Part shown: piece after piece, positions 12,401-23,954 of the stretch
Layout of the letters: every line of letters begins with the position of its first letter
Position numbering within the stretch: the stretch's first letter is position 1
Source: Tyto alba
Taxonomy: Eukaryota; Chordata; Aves; Strigiformes; Tytonidae
Length of the DNA: 64,000 nucleotides
NCBI RefSeq assembly: GCF_018691265.1
Contig: NW_024881272.1
Span: forward strand, 23,673,323 to 23,737,322
Direction: 5' to 3'
The notes under the pieces: generated by a model
What the model was told of the DNA's origin: nothing
What the model saw: the letters and a program-made list of their open reading frames with translations, nothing else
Databases searched by the model: none
Made by a program: the position numbers and the translations under genes

Positions 12401-15400
12401 GCCCTCCAGCTCCCTATCCCCTTACACTTGCACCCGCAGTGCTGTCAGCTTGGCTGCCTGGGTACACTTCTGACTCATCACGGGGTGTCTGGGCAGCACC
12501 CCATTTCATCATTGTTAGGGATTCGTGGCAGTGGGCTGTGAAACCCACTGTTCCCTGCTCTGCTCGGTCCCAAGGACCCAGGAGGGACGATGCCTGTGGA
12601 GCTGCTGCTCTCCCCTGGCTGGGACAGCCCCAGCAGTGATGCTGTACCTGGCTGGGGTGCTCTGTGCCACGCTCTGGCCCTGGCACGCCTCTGCTGCCGG
12701 GATTACTGAGGCACAGCACAGGATCCCAATGCCCTGTGCCAGTGCAGGGCAGAGGAGCTGGCGCTGCCCCGGGCGCTCTGGCAGGGACCAGCCCTTTCCA
12801 TCTGCGTAACGGAGACTGTAGCACAGCCACCACCGGCCCACTCCCGGGATATTTATAGGCCTGGCTGTGCTGAGGAGTGAGAGATGACAGGCTCGCTCCA
12901 CATCCGGACCACGAGCTGCCTCTCTCCCTGCCGCAGCCGCCTGGTGCGATGGGAGGAGCGTGGGCCCCCCGCAAGGCTGCTCAGGGCCATGGTGTGCCGG
13001 GGGCTGGAGCCACAGCCATCCCCCCCCCCCCAAAAAAAAAGCAGCACTGCCTCTGTGCTGTGGCTGCGGGCTTGCTGGGAGCAGCTGCTGGTGCAGGATA
13101 CCTCTGTCCTTTTCCCTCTGGACTTGCACCGCTTCGCTGCTCTTGAGAGAGCAGTTTAATGAATCCCCCAGATCTCACTGGCTCTTGAGCTTGAGGGTGT
13201 TTCATGGCTTGCGAAGGAAAATGAGGGAGGTATCTGAGCAGATGATGCTGTGAGGCTGAAGCGTGGGCAACAATACACTTGCACGTGGTCACTGCCATAG
13301 AAATGGGGAGACCCTCCAGCTGAGGAACTTTTTTTTTTTTCTGTGGGGCCTGAGGCTCAGGAAAGCATTATGGAGGAAGGAATCAAAACCTCCCCTTTTG
13401 CACAGAGCCCTGGGTGAGGACACAGCCACACAGCCAGCTGAAAGAGTGATGAGTCAGAGGTGACTGGGGTGAGATGCTGGAGGGCAGGAGGTCTGGGGCA
13501 GGAGGCTGACCCCCTTGGCCAGGCTTGTCTGCAGCTGGTCCCCCAGAGCTGCTGGGGATGCCTGGCATGAAGCAGGTGCCTGATTCTCTGGACTCACAGA
13601 GTGACACATTGCTGCTGGGAGGTGACAGTGCCGAGCCATGGCTGTGTCCTGGGAGCTGGCAGAGTGGGGAAAAGCCCAATGCTCCCAGTGGTGCTGGGAT
13701 CTGTGGCTGGGTTGGAGGAGAGCTGGGCTGTGGCAGGCTGCTCTGCCCAGCTTCACACCAGAGCTCACATGCCAATCCAGATGGGTTATAGGTGCTGGAC
13801 TCTGAACACAGGACTTGTCTGGGTGGCTGCACAGATCAGCAGTGCTAATCTACCCCATCTACCAGGAGCCAGTCTGTCAGAGAGGACGTCATTGCTACCA
13901 ACAGCTTGCTGTGGTTAGCTTCCCCTGTCCCTGTGTCAGAAGGACCAGTGCTGCTGCAGGTATGAACCTCCCTCGACTGGTTACTGAGCCCTGGAAAGCT
14001 CCAGCCCTGAGCAGCTGCCTCTGGCTGGCCCTGTGGATCTGCCAGCCTCCCCGCCGTGTGGCTGTGGTCCAGTTAAATGTTGCATAAAGTTCATACTCCC
14101 TCCACTGTGGCACGGAGTTGGTTCCTAAGGGAAGCAGGATGGGGAAGCTTTGCTGGAGAGGCTGAGCTCTGTCCTCGCTTTCTTGTGGCTGGGCTGGGTG
14201 GGCTGCAGCTGCCTCCGAGCTGCTGCGTGTGGGAAATGAGGGCTCTGCTGGCCTGGCTGTTCCCCTGGGATGGGGTCCTCCATGGTGGGCAGCTCTGCAC
14301 ACACACTGTTTAGGTCCCCTCTTGCTACAAGAGGATCTAGTGTCCCCCTCGTCCTGCTCTCGCTTGTGCCTACCACGGTGTGGTGGTACCTACACCACTG
14401 TGTGAATGCTGGTGATGTATCCAGAGAGGTTTGCTGTGCTGCTCCGTGTCCCCTGCCTGGGGCTGGCAGTTGCCTCCTCATGGCTGGTGTTAACCCACGT
14501 CCTGCCAACAAACGCAGCACCCACAGGCAATTCCCCCTGGTTGCGCTAGCTCCTCGTTACGCAAAGCGGCTGCAAGAATACGCAGGTTGTCACAAATGCT
14601 GAATCTCCCAACCACAGTGTGGCAGTGCCCCGTGGCAGAGCGTGAAACCGTGGTCACATTCTGCAGCGCCAGGGTCCGTGGGGTGCAAAGCCATGCACCC
14701 AGCCCCTACACCCTCCCACGCTGGTCCTGCTTTGCCCTCCGGCCCACCCTGTGCTGGGTGGCTCCTCTTCCCTCCCTCAGCACCCAGGAGTGGGGCAGTC
14801 ACTGGGACGCAGTGGGGCTGCCTCAGCCGGGCCCCTGACAGCCCAGCACCCCGTGCCAGGCAGTTGCTCTCATGCCCATGGGTGAAGCACCTGCACTAAC
14901 AGCTCCACCGCCTCCTCCCACCACCTTCCTAGGGACTGGTAGGATTCGTGGAAATTCATTGAGTTGTCTGGCACTTTCCCTTTCTTCCCACTGCCTTCTC
15001 TCACCCCCTGTCCTCACTACCTCCCCTCTCCTTTGTCCCTTTCCTGAGCACTGTGCTTGCCCCGGTCTTGGGTAAGCAAGGGGTAGGATGCTGCAAAGAG
15101 CATTTCCACCCTGGGCACATGGCCATGCACCCTGGGAGGTTTTGATGTCCCTTGGTGCATCACAGAGGGTTTCAAGAAGAGGCACTCACCCACACAGGGG
15201 ATGCAGCCTGCCACTTTGCAGATAAGACATGCCCTGGGAGCTGCTTACCACAGCAGTATGGCCAACTATCCCACAGTACAACCTGCAAAACTGGTGCTTT
15301 TTATAAAAAATCATCTAAGAAATTGGGCCAGCAAAGGTGATGGGAAACAACTTATTCCAAAAAAATATGCTCGTACCCATGATATCAGTTCTGCCCTGAT

Positions 15401-18400
15401 AGGCCACAAAAAAGGGCATATAGCCATGATTTGTGTCTGAAATTGTGACAAATGACATCATGAAATTTCAAACAGGGCACAAGTCAGCTGCCATAGGAGT
15501 GCAGCTCAGCTGGGACAAACACTGGCTCACAGCCATTTCTTCAGGGCACATGGAGAAGAGATGAGAGTGATGTAAACGGGGCAGGTTTGTAAAGCTGAAG
15601 TGGGGACTGAACCAGCAGAGCTGTGGGTTACTGTACTTACGCTCTGGGTTTTGGTACCAGCTTACTTGGGCACATACGGAAGAGACCAGTACAATCATCA
15701 GAGCTGGTTTCTGTTTTGTGTGAAGATCACTCCTGTGTTACTTGGGTTCAGAGGCTTCAGTTCACCAGGCATCAGGGAGCAGTGGTGATAAGATGGGGTT
15801 CAGGTTGAAAAGGCTGAAAAGAGGAGCCCCCGGGGCCATGTGGCTCCATCACCACAAGCAACCAGCTGAAGGTGCACAGGGGCTCGATTTCTCCAGTGCA
15901 ATTAAGTATCAAAGCCCCAGGCTGGAAATGTGGCATTTCCTGGGGAAAGGGCTAGCAATGGGCACTGCTGAGGGCAAGCAGTCTGCCCGTGCTTGAGAGC
16001 AGTGTAAAGCTGCAGAGACAGGTCAAGCTGTTGTGCCTGGTTTTAGAAAAACATGTGCATGAATTGGAAGAGCAAGTGAAGAAGACTGTCCTCGGGCTGA
16101 GCCCCTCTGCACCCTCCCCACTGCCTTCTCCAGCATGTGGGAATCAGTCCTGGCCTCCTCTTTGCTGCTGGAGCTGCTTGGACAGGAGATCAGGAGGGAT
16201 GAACCCGAGAATGTGTACGGATCAGGGTGAAACAGCCAGCACAACCATGCAGCAGCCCTTCTTCATGCCTAAGCCACAGATATCAAAAAATTAAATTACA
16301 AGTTGTGACCATCTAACCTTGTTTACAAGCTGCTGTGCGGTGGGGAAGGCTGCCCCCGCCACCTTCAGCGACTTTGCTGCAAAGAAATGTACTTAGTTTC
16401 AAGATTGAGTTTCTCCACCTTCAACTCCTCACCTTCAGACCCTGCACTTCCCTCTTCCAGGCTGAGGCACTGCCTGTAGCAGCGCTCCATGCCCCGTCAG
16501 TGAGGAGACCTCCTCCTGGGGCAGCCGAGTAGCCCACACCCCTCACATCTCACACTGCCGTATTTGCAAGCCTTAGCTCTTTTTTCATGCTGGTGTTGCT
16601 GCTCCTCAGGATTTCTGTGTCCGTTCTGAAGTTTGGAGAGCTGGACCAGACATCAAGCTGGCTTTGCCAGAGCTGTAGAGGCACGAGCACAGCCGTGTGT
16701 CTGCTTGGAAATTCCCTCCGTGTGCCTCAGGCTCACGGCTCTCGGAGCCAAGGTGCTGTGATGCAGGCTCAAAGCAGCAGTGATGTTTGGGGACAGCTCT
16801 CTTTTTTGGCTTTCTTTCCTGAATTCCAGCACCCAACCCGCTTTCCAGGAGATCCTTCACCCTGCAGTACAGCCTGTCCTCTCCGTTCCCAAGAACCTTC
16901 CTTTGCAGCCCATTACTGTGCTGTGGGCTGTGATCATTTTATCAGGCCGTTCAGCTTGTGCTGTAGAAACAAGCAGCCTGTTCAGTATTTTATCAGCTGC
17001 AAATACAAGCCTTCATCTTGTTATCTAGACAACTGATTTAATAAAATGGCACTGGACCAGGGAACAGTCACTGGGGGTCTAGGTGAGCTCCCTGTTGTTG
17101 ATGTGTCCCCATTAAGGCTTGGCTCACTGACAGACCTCCAAACCTACCTGTTTATGCATGTAGTTGTTAATCTATTGTGAGCCTTATTAATTCTTTAAAA
17201 TACATACTTTTAATTAAAATCCTACATCATTGTTAATGGCAGTGGAGAAAGCAAAGTGTGCTCTGTAGATGTTCCTGCTTTCATCAGCCAGACTTTTTGT
17301 TTTGCCCAGGGAGGAATTTCGCTGCAAGGTCTGTGCTGTGTAACACAGCACTCAGGATGTCCTTAGCTGTGCTTTTACCTCCTCAGCAGCAGTCTGAGTC
17401 TCTCTGCAGTTTCTCTGCCCATTGCTTTGGCTGTTTTAATTACTGTGGCCTCTCGCCAGCTGAGTATTTGTTAAAGATTAACAACATGTGTGTTTAGGAG
17501 CACCAATAATTATGTCATCAAAATGTTGTTTGCAAATTACCCGGGCCTGTGGCATGAACGTGGCTAGTATGGGGAGCTGCAGCATCTCCTTATGACGTTG
17601 CTGTGCCAAATTCCCTCCCCTCCATGACAGCACGTGAGATGGGGTCACCCCTGCCCATTTGGGAGGAGGCAGAGGCTGGACGGTACCTGCCTGCTCTGTC
17701 GGCTGCTTTCAGCTATTTTTATGGCATGAAAGGGGATGGGGCAAACCCTGGCTGGAGGGATCGGGATGAGCCCATCAGGGTTCATGGCCATCACAGCTCT
17801 AACCGTCTCTGAAATTCAGGTTTATTGAGCAATCAACTCAGAAACTGAAGGGCAGCAATCCGGTTGTGTGCTCCTGGCTCCGGAGAGGCAGCGCGGGCAC
17901 AGCTGGAGCTGGGCTCCTTCCAGGTTCCCGTAGCACTGGCACAAGGAAGCGCGCTGTGATATCTGATCGTGGCATGTGGGCTGGGAAAGATTCCCCATTT
18001 CACTCCCAGGTCTCAGGTATGTTTCATTGAGGGGACTGCTGGGGAGAAAAAATACCCTGCTAATGGCAAATATAAATATACAAAGACTATTTGAGCTGGT
18101 TTCTTTAAGGGGCAGAATTAAAGATGGAAACTCCACCCAGTTTATGATTTTTGAGAGGCTGTTTTCACAGTGTGCAGCCCAGTAACTAGGTGGTGCACCA
18201 GATTCCTCAGTGACTGCTGTCACTGAGAGCAGGTTGGGTAAAATGTTAAGAGGTATTGCAAAATGTTTCCCCGACACCATGCTCAAACCCGCCTGGATGC
18301 CAACAGGCACTTGGTTCTGGGCTCTCCTCTATTTCACTGCCCAGTAACCCACTGGGAGCCAGGACGTCTGCTCCTGGAGAGCTCACTGGGGCTCAGCAAA

Positions 18401-18900
18401 CCTTCCTCCCACCTCTCAGGCTCAACTGCCGACACCCCCCAAACGTGGCACCCCTCTCCCCTGCGGTGGGGTCTGCGTCTGGCCCTTGATGGGCTACACG
18501 CACCTGCAGCAGTGTGCTGGCAAGAGGAGGTGCAGGCTGCCCAGGTAAAACAGTCACTGTCTGGAGGGAAATCCCACTGGACTTTGCCTGCAGACGGACT
18601 CTCAGCCCCCTGAGGACCTGTGGCCACGGTGCCCTGCGTCGTGCTCGCTGTGGATGGAAGCCCACCTTTGCAGGCTGCTTTGGGATGATGCTGGAAAGGC
18701 AGCCACGACATCTGTGATCCTGGGACGGGGAGCATGTGAAGGAGGTGTGTGAGGGTGGAGGTGTCCCCCCACCCCCCGACTCTATGCATCAGGGTCCTGG
18801 ATGTGCTGCTGAGACATGTGCTGGCCAGCCCAGGTGGCTCTAACCTGCCAGTGGTGGGGTTGGAAATGATTTGGGACAATCCTGCCTAAATGTTTAATCT
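9401..18900. other. GC-rich intergenic stretch, no supported gene
   Basis: From about 9.48 kb the DNA is noticeably GC-richer, with many overlapping open frames on both strands. That is expected from GC-rich, stop-poor sequence. Their translations are Pro/Ser/Gln/Cys-rich, mutually overlapping and unlike any family I recognise. Simple features include an A-tract at 9431-9445 and a C12A9 run at 13021-13041. Non-coding transcripts cannot be excluded. Confidence 0.6.
13021..13041 (+). repeat. Poly-C/poly-A junction tract
   Basis: A run of about 12 C is immediately followed by about 9 A. It is a low-complexity tract prone to length variation and sequencing error. Confidence 0.85.
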
Positions 18901-18924
18901 GATGCTATAGCAGAAAGGACCAAC

Positions 18925-19365
18925 CCTTTGAGACAGAGAATAGGAAAATGCAGCTTTAATCCCTGTGTCAAAGCATTAGGGAGGCTCATTGTGGGATTCT
19001 ACATCTTGAAAAGGATTCAGGAAAATCAGAGAGGCTGTGTAGAGCAGAAATGCAAAAAATGGCTTGAGGGTGGGAGGAAAAGCCTGGCAGTAAGAGAATT
19101 AAGCAACTCAGTATATTTAGCTTATCAGAAAGATACATGAGAGGGGGTTTGCTTGCAGCATATGTGTAGTGTCACAAAGACAAAATGCCAGGCTCTGAAA
19201 GGCTCTTTAATCAAGCAGAAGGCAGAACAAAATGGTATGTCTGCAAGCTGAAGCCAGACGCAGGGATGTGGGATGCTCTTCTGAACGTGAGGGTGAGGGA
19301 CTCCTGAAACAGACCCAGGAAGGTGGGAGTCTCCAACGCTTGTCTTCAAATCAAGCCTACCTCTT
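18925..19365 (+). repeat. Ancient CR1/L3-type LINE relic, sense orientation
   Basis: The tract reads in order like the 3' region of old amniote CR1. It contains a diverged 'aaaaggattcaggaaaat', then 'ttaagcaactcagtatattt' and 'agcttatcag', then 'ctctttaatcaagcagaagg', 'gctgaagccaga', and ends 'gggagtctccaacgcttg', 'tcttcaaatcaag'. This matches the recalled consensus order (ACTCAGT..TTTAGCTTA; GGCTCTTTAATCTAGCAGA; GGAAGCTGAAGCCAGAC; GGATTCTCCATCAC; TTTTTAAATCAAG). It is the only clear CR1 piece on the + strand here and is much more diverged than the copy at 26.7 kb. Confidence 0.75.
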
Positions 19366-22300
19366 TTCTTGGAAAATATGCGTGAACCAAACGTAGTGTA
19401 TTGGAATTAATGCAAGGAGCTGCACTGTTGAGCGGCATGCTGGCCGGCTGCTCGCACTCGCCCAGCCGCATGTCAGGCAGGACCACTGGCCTGTTTCATC
19501 CAAGGAAGACCCTGGGAAGCCCAGTCCAGCCAGGCAGAGTGCTCGGGGAGCCATTCAGGCAGGCTCCGGGTGTTTACCTGCGCCCATAGTGGTAAGTGCA
19601 GCTCTTTGCTGTTCAAAACATCTGGAGGGTGGCAGAATTTTTCAGCCAAGTTCAGCTTGTTTTAGCTTGTTTTGTGTGGACCTGCTGATGATGCTGTTTA
19701 ACGTTTCTGTTCTTAGAGTAGCCAGAGCACCAGAAATGTAAAGTGCCGTCCATAGACTGCTCACTTTCAGTGCTCAGATCCTGTGTTTAAGTCTAATATG
19801 TAATGAGTGTGTGAGACTAAACAAGTTTGGCCAGAGAGATAAAGCCAAAATATGAACGTGTTACAGCCCAGATTGCATTTCCCAAGACCATGCATCAGCA
19901 GAGGTAATTCCTATCTAGCCATTACTGGAAAGAGATCTTTGCTGTGGTATTTAGTGGTATTTAATTAGTAATAAGATATTGCATTAATTGGTACCAGGTC
20001 TGATTTGATGACATGTAATTTGAGGGCAAGGATTACAGTGTGAGTATTAGAATGAGAATTTTTATAGGGCAGAGAGTCAAAATGAGATTAGCAATCTCAC
20101 TACAGAGGGAGCCCAGAGGCTGACGTGTGTATGTTTGGCAACCGTTGCAGATAGTTACAGCATAACTTTATTTACTGATGGGAAAAGAACCTGTAGCTGT
20201 TATTTACCTTTATGTGTCACTCTATATAATGTGCGGTTCAGCCACCATGAAAGAAAAAAGCAAGCAGGCATCATTTCAGAGGGAACACCCTGTTGCTGCT
20301 CAGCATTGGACGTGACGTGTTTGCAGAGCAATTTTGACATGTCCCAGGTGGGTTCCTTCCAGAGGAAGGGAAGGAGGAAGCTTTGCTGTTGGTCACCCTG
20401 ATGTGCCCGAGTCCCCAGGGACATGAGCAGCTGAACCAGTGCCTGGACCCTTGCACAGCTTTGACCCAGGCATGCTATATGTGTCGAGGGCACCCGCTTG
20501 TGTCTAGTCCAATGTGAGCACCCCAAGCAGCATGCAGGGTTGACGCAGTGACATGAGGTGTAGGACCCCTCGCTGCCTACTCCAGGCAGCAACTGGTCCT
20601 GACTGTCCTGCGTTATCTGCAAACACAGACACCAGCCATGCCCTCTACCAGAGCCCTTTTTTTTTTTTTTTCCCCCAGCTCGTGGCCAGCACTGCTGCGG
20701 GAAATGCTCTGCAGACACGTGGGCAGCCATGGGCTCAGCGGGTCAGCCACAAGTGGGTTCTGTTGAGCAGGATGGGCTGCAGCTCTTGCCCTTTCATTTG
20801 GTCAGTTTGGCTTTGAAAATCTCCAGAGCATTCTGGAAAGCAGCAAGGCAATATGATAGGATTTAATCAGACTTAATTATTTCCCTGCTGTCGATCTCCT
20901 AGCAACATCCAGCTTGACATCTGCCTGCGAATGAAACGTGTAAGCTAAGTAGGAACATGTTCAGACTGAAGTCCTGCTACTTGAACCAAATCACTCCACT
21001 AATCATTGCCTTAATTCATCTTGTGGCTGTTAGACAGCTGCCGGGAGCTGGTACCTGATTTTCATAGATGCACGACACTCACCTCCTGAGTTTTTTCCAG
21101 GCTGGCAAGAAGTGTGACTTCATCCTGGGCTCTTTCCAGCACACTGACACCTGATAACAGGGGGTAGAATTTCCCAAGTGACAAACGCAGGCTCAGGAGC
21201 AAGCCCCAGCCTTGTCGCTATCTGGCTTTGTGCTGTAGGTCCCCGCTTATCTCATCGGCAAAAGCAGATCATCTGCTCTGCCTGCAGACCGCGGGGTTTA
21301 AACTCTGAGCACGCAAGCGATAGAGTCAGGGCAGTTTAGGTGAGGTTTGAGGATGGTCAGAGCAGATGTGGCACGGTGGCGGCAGGCGTTGCAGGCAGCT
21401 CCGTGTCACCGGGGCACGAGGGGGTCGAGGCAGGGAGAACAGACCCAGCTTACATAGATGAAGAGTCAAAGAGAGGAGCAGGCATAAAGCGAGTGTTTGT
21501 AAAGCAAAACCGGGCTCCAGCCAGACACGACACAGCACAGGAGTCAGTGGGGTTATTGGAGGAAATGAGCCCAGCAGCTGAGCCGGGGCTGGCGGGGGGA
21601 GCTGGCAGCATGGCCCTGGCTGCTGGCTTGCCATGAAGCTGGAGAGAAGGGAACTGCCTCAGCCGGGTGAGAGTGACCAGCGTCCTGAGTGGGTCAGCTC
21701 TGGGGAGCTGGGGGTTGGTGCAGGCAGAGGGGGAATGTGGGGGGACAGACCTGCAAATGGAGGGGTTGCATGGATGTGGTCGTGGCCCCTCTCCACACAC
21801 TTCTTTGGAGGGATATTGGTGCCAGTGATACCTGGGTGTTGGCATGAGTCTGTTCTTCTCCTGTGCTGCATCTAGAAGTTGTTGTTGGCATCCAAAAAAA
21901 CCTAATGGGATGTTAGTGCGGCACTTGTCTCCCCCATGTCTCTGCAGAGGAGCATGGCAGCTCTGCCAGCCCAGCTGTGTGGGTGCCACCCTTGCAGCCA
22001 GCCTGCATTGACTTCATGTGTGCTGAACTCAAAGTGGGGTTTCTGGCTGTGAAGGTGGGGCTGTGTGGTCCCCCGCCAGCTCTCCCTTTGACCTGCTTGG
22101 GCTCTGCCTCTTGCTGAGCACTGGGGAGTGGGCTCGGGCAGTGCTGGGCTGGCCCTACACCCTCCAAGGCAATGTCTGCTGGTCAGCATTGGCACCTGGG
22201 CTTGCCTGCAGCGGGAGCCGCCACAAAGCTGGATATGATCCTACTTAGCTTCCCTTAAACTCACGTGCCTTTTTGTTTTCCTTGTGTTATCAGTGACTCA

Positions 22301-22490
22301 CGGAGGGTGGAAACAGAAAATCATTGGGCTGCTTAGCTGTCCTGAAGATGCAGGCTTCTTCCTTACAGTCTCTTTCCTTTCAGATGACTTTTCCCTCTCC
22401 GTGCCTAATAATTTCCCTTTTTGTCATTCCCTTCCTGTGCTGCCTTATAGTTGTGTTTCTCACTTGCCTTGTGCCTAACGAGTGTTAGGG
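19366..22490. other. Intergenic stretch upstream of the ST3GAL3 promoter repeat
   Basis: This is moderately GC-rich DNA with an AT-richer island near 19.8-20.1 kb. No exon, RNA gene or transposon is recognised. A T/C tract lies at 20658-20677. Reading frames on both strands overlap and look non-coding. Confidence 0.55.
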
Positions 22491-22499
22491 TACCCAGCA

Positions 22500-23510
22500 A
22501 GGCTGTGGGGCCAGTGGGTGTGGGAAGGGTGAGGTGTGGGCTGGCTGCACCGCTGCAGTGCTCTTGGGGCAGCTGTGCAGTGGGAGGGTGAAGACCATAA
22601 CGTAACGGGAACTGCGTGGAAGCGATGCCGGCCGTGTGGCACCGGCTGTGTGGTGTGAGCTGTGCTGTGGGAGGGCAGATGATGTGGGCTGTGCAGCCCC
22701 GTGGGGTCCTTGCAGCCTGGTGTGGCCCAGTGGTGGAGGCTGTGCAACACTGGGAAGCCTGGGGAGGTGGTGCAGTGCCATGCAGTGGCTGGACAGGACC
22801 TTGTTGGCTCTGCAGCAGTGTGACGATCTGCAGAAGTTGGAGGGCAGTGTGAAGACAGTAACTGGGTGCTAAACTGGACTGTACAGCATGGCTGGGTGCA
22901 GTGTGGTGCAGTGACTGGAAGCAAGACAAGATTGGGGTGCTCTTTGTAGTAGCTGTATGCTAGGCAAGAGCGATGCAGGGGTTAGAGGCTGTTTTGAGCA
23001 ATGTAGCAATTGAAAGGAGATACAGAGCACTGGAATGCAGTGACTAGAGGCTAGGCAAAGCAGTGTCACTGGTGGGGTGCAGCAGCTGGATAGGATGAAG
23101 GTATGGTGCAGTGTCATGGCTGAAGTGACTTCAAGATTTGGAGGTGACTCAGCTGGAGAAAGGTGCAGTGTTGTGCAGTGCAGTGACTGGAGCAACGAGA
23201 CAATGCGGAGCTTGACAGGCAGTGCAGTGCTTGGAGGGGTCCTGCAGTGCCATGCCTGGAGGAAGGAATGGTGCAGTGGAGCGCCTGAAGGCGCTGCAGT
23301 CATTTGGAGGCGCCACTGAGTGACTTGGAAGCGATGCAGTGACTCGAAGGAGGAGCAGCGCCAGGCGGTGGCTGGGGAAGCGTGGCGCAGTGGGGAAGCA
23401 GCGGGGTGCCGAGCGCTGATGGAATAGGGCGGTCGGTGCAGTGGCAGGGGAGAGGGAGCAGAGCGGTGCAGTGAGTGGGGCAGAGCGGGGCAGAGCAGGG
23501 CAGCGCAGCG
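22500..23510. repeat. Degenerate GCAGTG-rich low-complexity tract
   Basis: For about 1 kb the + strand repeats short words such as GTGCAGTG, GCAGTGACTGGA and TGCAGTG at irregular spacing, grading into the regular 22-bp array at 23511. The minus strand is therefore stop-poor and gives long Leu/His/Ala/Pro-rich frames (SLHRAAPITAP-like). This is best read as a decayed minisatellite, not as coding sequence. Confidence 0.7.
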
Positions 23511-23606
23511 ATTGGAGCAGTGCGGTGCAGTGATTGGAGCAGCGCGGTGCAGTGATTGGAGCAGCGCGGTGCAGTGATTGGAGCAGCGCGGTGCAGTGAT
23601 TGGAGG
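23499..23606. repeat. 22-bp tandem minisatellite with ATTGG in every unit
   Basis: The unit is about GATTGGAGCAGCGCGGTGCA plus GT. ATTGG occurs at 23511, 23533, 23555, 23577 and 23599, an exact 22-bp period, and the unit copies are nearly identical. ATTGG is the complement of CCAAT, the NF-Y core. The array ends directly at the CpG island. Confidence 0.93.
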
Positions 23607-23644
23607 CGGGAGGAGAGGGGAGTGAAGGTGGCGAGGGGGGCTCC

Positions 23645-23652
23645 GCGCATGC
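23645..23652. promoter_or_regulatory. NRF1-like site
   Basis: The sequence cGCGCATGCtc matches the core of the NRF1 palindrome (GCGCATGCGC) except at its 3' edge. It sits at the 5' border of the CpG island. Confidence 0.45.
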
Positions 23653-23882
23653 TCGCCACCGCCCTGCCGCATCCTCTCCTCCCCCCCGTCCCCCTCCGGC
23701 GGCGACCCCCTGCCGCCCGCCCGCCATTGGCTACGGGCGCGTCCCCCCATTGGCCGATGGCGGCCGCTATGCGGGCGGGCCGGCCGCGCGGCGACCCGCC
23801 CCGGCGCCCCATTGGCGGCCGCTGTGCCCCTCAGCGCCGCGGCGGCGGCGGCGGCGGCCGGTCCCGCTGCGCCGCGCCCGGC

Positions 23883-23954
23883 ATGGCGGCGCCCGCAGCC
23901 CCGCTCTCGGGGGCCGCAGCCCGCGGCCGAGCGCCCAGGGCCGGCGGCCGCCCG
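23883..23954 (+). CDS. Upstream ORF in ST3GAL3 leader, first part
   Basis: ATG at 23883 has a strong context (G at -3, G at +4) and reads 24 codons (MAAPAAPLSGAAARG..., Ala/Arg/Pro-rich) exactly to a CCG|gtgagg donor at 23955. If this donor joins the acceptor before 24678, the frame continues Val-Met-stop (24678-24686). That gives a 26-codon uORF ending 21 nt before the main ATG. This is a prediction, and a transcript start downstream of 23885 would remove it. Confidence 0.5.

Noticed and set aside
12843..12870. TATA-like/MEF2-like ggatatttatagg
   Set aside because: It is an isolated match without an initiator, downstream exon or other promoter evidence.
9408..14600. Dense overlapping open frames on both strands
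   Set aside because: GC-rich DNA has few stops. None of the frames shows a known family, a consistent strand or plausible exon borders.
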